Assembly: GCA_022457155.1 (NCBI GenBank)
Contig: JAJGOT010000421.1
Location: forward strand, 62,001-126,000
Direction of reading: 5' to 3'
Origin: Cladopsammia gracilis
Taxonomy: Eukaryota > Cnidaria > Anthozoa > Scleractinia > Dendrophylliidae
DNA length: 64,000 bases
Positions 63,237 through 64,000 of the stretch are shown here, piece by piece. The stretch's first letter is position 1. Each line of letters opens with the position of its first letter. Under the pieces are notes generated by a model that ran no database searches, was not told the DNA's origin, and saw only the letters and a list, made by a program, of their open reading frames with translations. The position numbers and the translations under genes are program-made.

Positions 63237-64000
63237 AAGTTGCCGCTTTCTCAATAAGAAAGGCTTCTAACAGGGCACTGTCATCGCCGATGTTTTCTTC
63301 AAAAGTTTCACCAGGTATGGTTTTCTCAAGGTGTTTTTGATTTGATAAATTTTCATGTATTTTTCTGCGAAGCCTTGCCAAGTTCTCGTGAAATCGTTCG
63401 ACCTTCGGTTGAATACTGTTCAAAAATCCCTCGTGCTTGACAATTTGAAGCTCTGTGACATTCAACATTTTCCATGCAAAGAAAGCAACCGGCTTCGGCC
63501 CCTCATCTGGAGCAAGGAGAGCCTTTTTCATTCTGATGTAACGCAAAAACTCTTCATCTACGTATTCTTTGCTGAACGACATTCTGACCGCGCCGTAAGA
63601 ACACCATAGGTCTTTCTCGGCTATTGAAGCCATTATTTGTTCAAATGTCTGAGTTTTTTTAAGAGCACCAATATCAATAAGTTTAGTTTGATTGTGTGTA
63701 AGCTTTTGTTTTGAAAACAAATAGCAGATGCCCCAGGCAAGCGCTGTGTGACATTTTGTTTTGTAAATACTTCCGCCGTTTAAAAGATTATTATGATTCG
63801 AACTTGGCTCTATCTGGTTTAGAGAACACATTCTGAAGTAAGAATCAACGAAAAGGGCTTTGTTAACCATAGATCCGCTAAAACAAAGACCAGTTTGTAT
63901 CTGGGGTGTATAATAACTAGGCACTCTAGAAATAGCTATTTTCCGCTTGAAAGGACATTTGAACTCCAAAAGAATTACATTGTTTTCTTTGTCTACATAA
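63220..64000 (-). CDS. YqaJ-like PD-(D/E)XK nuclease, 5' end outside window
   Basis: The frame is open to the edge. Its beginning here, VILLEFKCPF, has the E-x-K motif of YqaJ/lambda-exonuclease-type nucleases. PSYYTPQIQTGLCF follows, matching the family's Y..Q.Q.GL pattern. The next 200 residues are helical with no further motif I know and end in an acidic tail. Such viral recombinase nucleases trim DNA ends in recombination. It converges on the VLTF3-like gene with a 17-bp overlap (63220-63236). The TTG at 63969 is not the start; the real one is off the window. Confidence 0.6.
   Translation of the reverse strand, partial: YVDKENNVILLEFKCPFKRKIAISRVPSYYTPQIQTGLCFSGSMVNKALFVDSYFRMCSLNQIEPSSNHNNLLNGGSIYKTKCHTALAWGICYLFSKQKLTHNQTKLIDIGALKKTQTFEQIMASIAEKDLWCSYGAVRMSFSKEYVDEEFLRYIRMKKALLAPDEGPKPVAFFAWKMLNVTELQIVKHEGFLNSIQPKVERFHENLARLRRKIHENLSNQKHLEKTIPGETFEENIGDDSALLEAFLIEKAATFTPDL

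Larger units (their letters stand above)
40628..64000. mobile_element. Polinton/Maverick (adintovirus-like) element, left end to window edge
   Basis: The element contains the hallmark set: protein-primed PolB, RVE integrase, FtsK/HerA-type packaging ATPase, a probable double-jelly-roll capsid protein and penton. Other structural and regulatory genes accompany them. The left end is placed at AGTAGTATATAAGGAG (40628), inside a long palindrome; Polintons begin with AG. Excluding the 7.4-kb BEL insertion (48055-55424), about 16 kb is present, close to a full Polinton. The right end and a maturation protease are not seen and may lie just past base 64000. Confidence 0.88.

Noticed and set aside
40942..64000. 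A free adenovirus or giant virus contamination
   Set aside because: The element abuts host satellite at its left end, carries its own integrase and contains a host-type BEL retrotransposon, so it is integrated.

Overview
The window is eukaryotic, AT-rich metazoan DNA, most probably from an anthozoan cnidarian such as a stony coral. The evidence is an intron-rich animal alpha-actinin gene, GT-AG introns, tRNA-derived SINEs, many fold-back elements, BEL/Pao retrotransposons and a Polinton/Maverick. The species is an inference; the metazoan origin is firm.

Layout. (1) 1-15950: the 3' half of an alpha-actinin gene on the + strand, 15 exons from 2025 to 13649. They join to exactly 455 codons including the stop and encode spectrin repeats and the EF-hand calmodulin-like domain. 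The introns hold SINEs, TIR elements, hairpin elements and two large minisatellites, plus a stray partial copy of one of the gene's own exons (8930-9039). (2) 16265-22297: a 6.0-kb element with long (~240 bp) terminal inverted repeats. Its one large gene, broken by three frame changes, has N-terminal Cys/His zinc motifs, a FEN1/XPG-like nuclease signature and a C-terminal CXC cluster, but no transposase I recognise. (3) 22440-25475: a decayed 3-kb TIR element with TTA target duplications, set in an 18-bp satellite. The satellite recurs up to 40480 and contains a ~0.7-kb-arm inverted repeat around a tyrosine-recombinase fragment. (4) 30069-40111: two BEL/Pao copies head to head, one truncated (+) and one with both LTRs, a tRNA-Tyr-type primer site and a polypurine tract (-). 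(5) 40628 to the right edge: a Polinton/adintovirus-like element starting in a near-perfect ~187-bp palindrome. It encodes a protein-primed DNA polymerase B, retroviral-type integrase, packaging ATPase, probable double-jelly-roll major capsid protein, probable penton, several small membrane proteins, a zinc-ribbon VLTF3-like protein and a YqaJ-like nuclease cut by the window edge. (6) 48055-55424: a very young BEL/Pao element, with LTRs that look identical and a single open reading frame of about 1974 codons, inserted in the Polinton.

How the genes work together. The Polinton carries its own replication (PolB), integration (integrase) and virion (ATPase, capsid proteins, membrane proteins) modules. 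Nearly all its genes have a TATATATA-like block just upstream of the start codon, which suggests one shared promoter class. The VLTF3-like and YqaJ-like genes at the right lack an obvious copy and may form another class. The young BEL element sits exactly in one of these TATATA blocks. PolB carries two frame changes, so this Polinton copy may be defective unless these are assembly errors. No adenain-type protease is seen; it may lie beyond base 64000.
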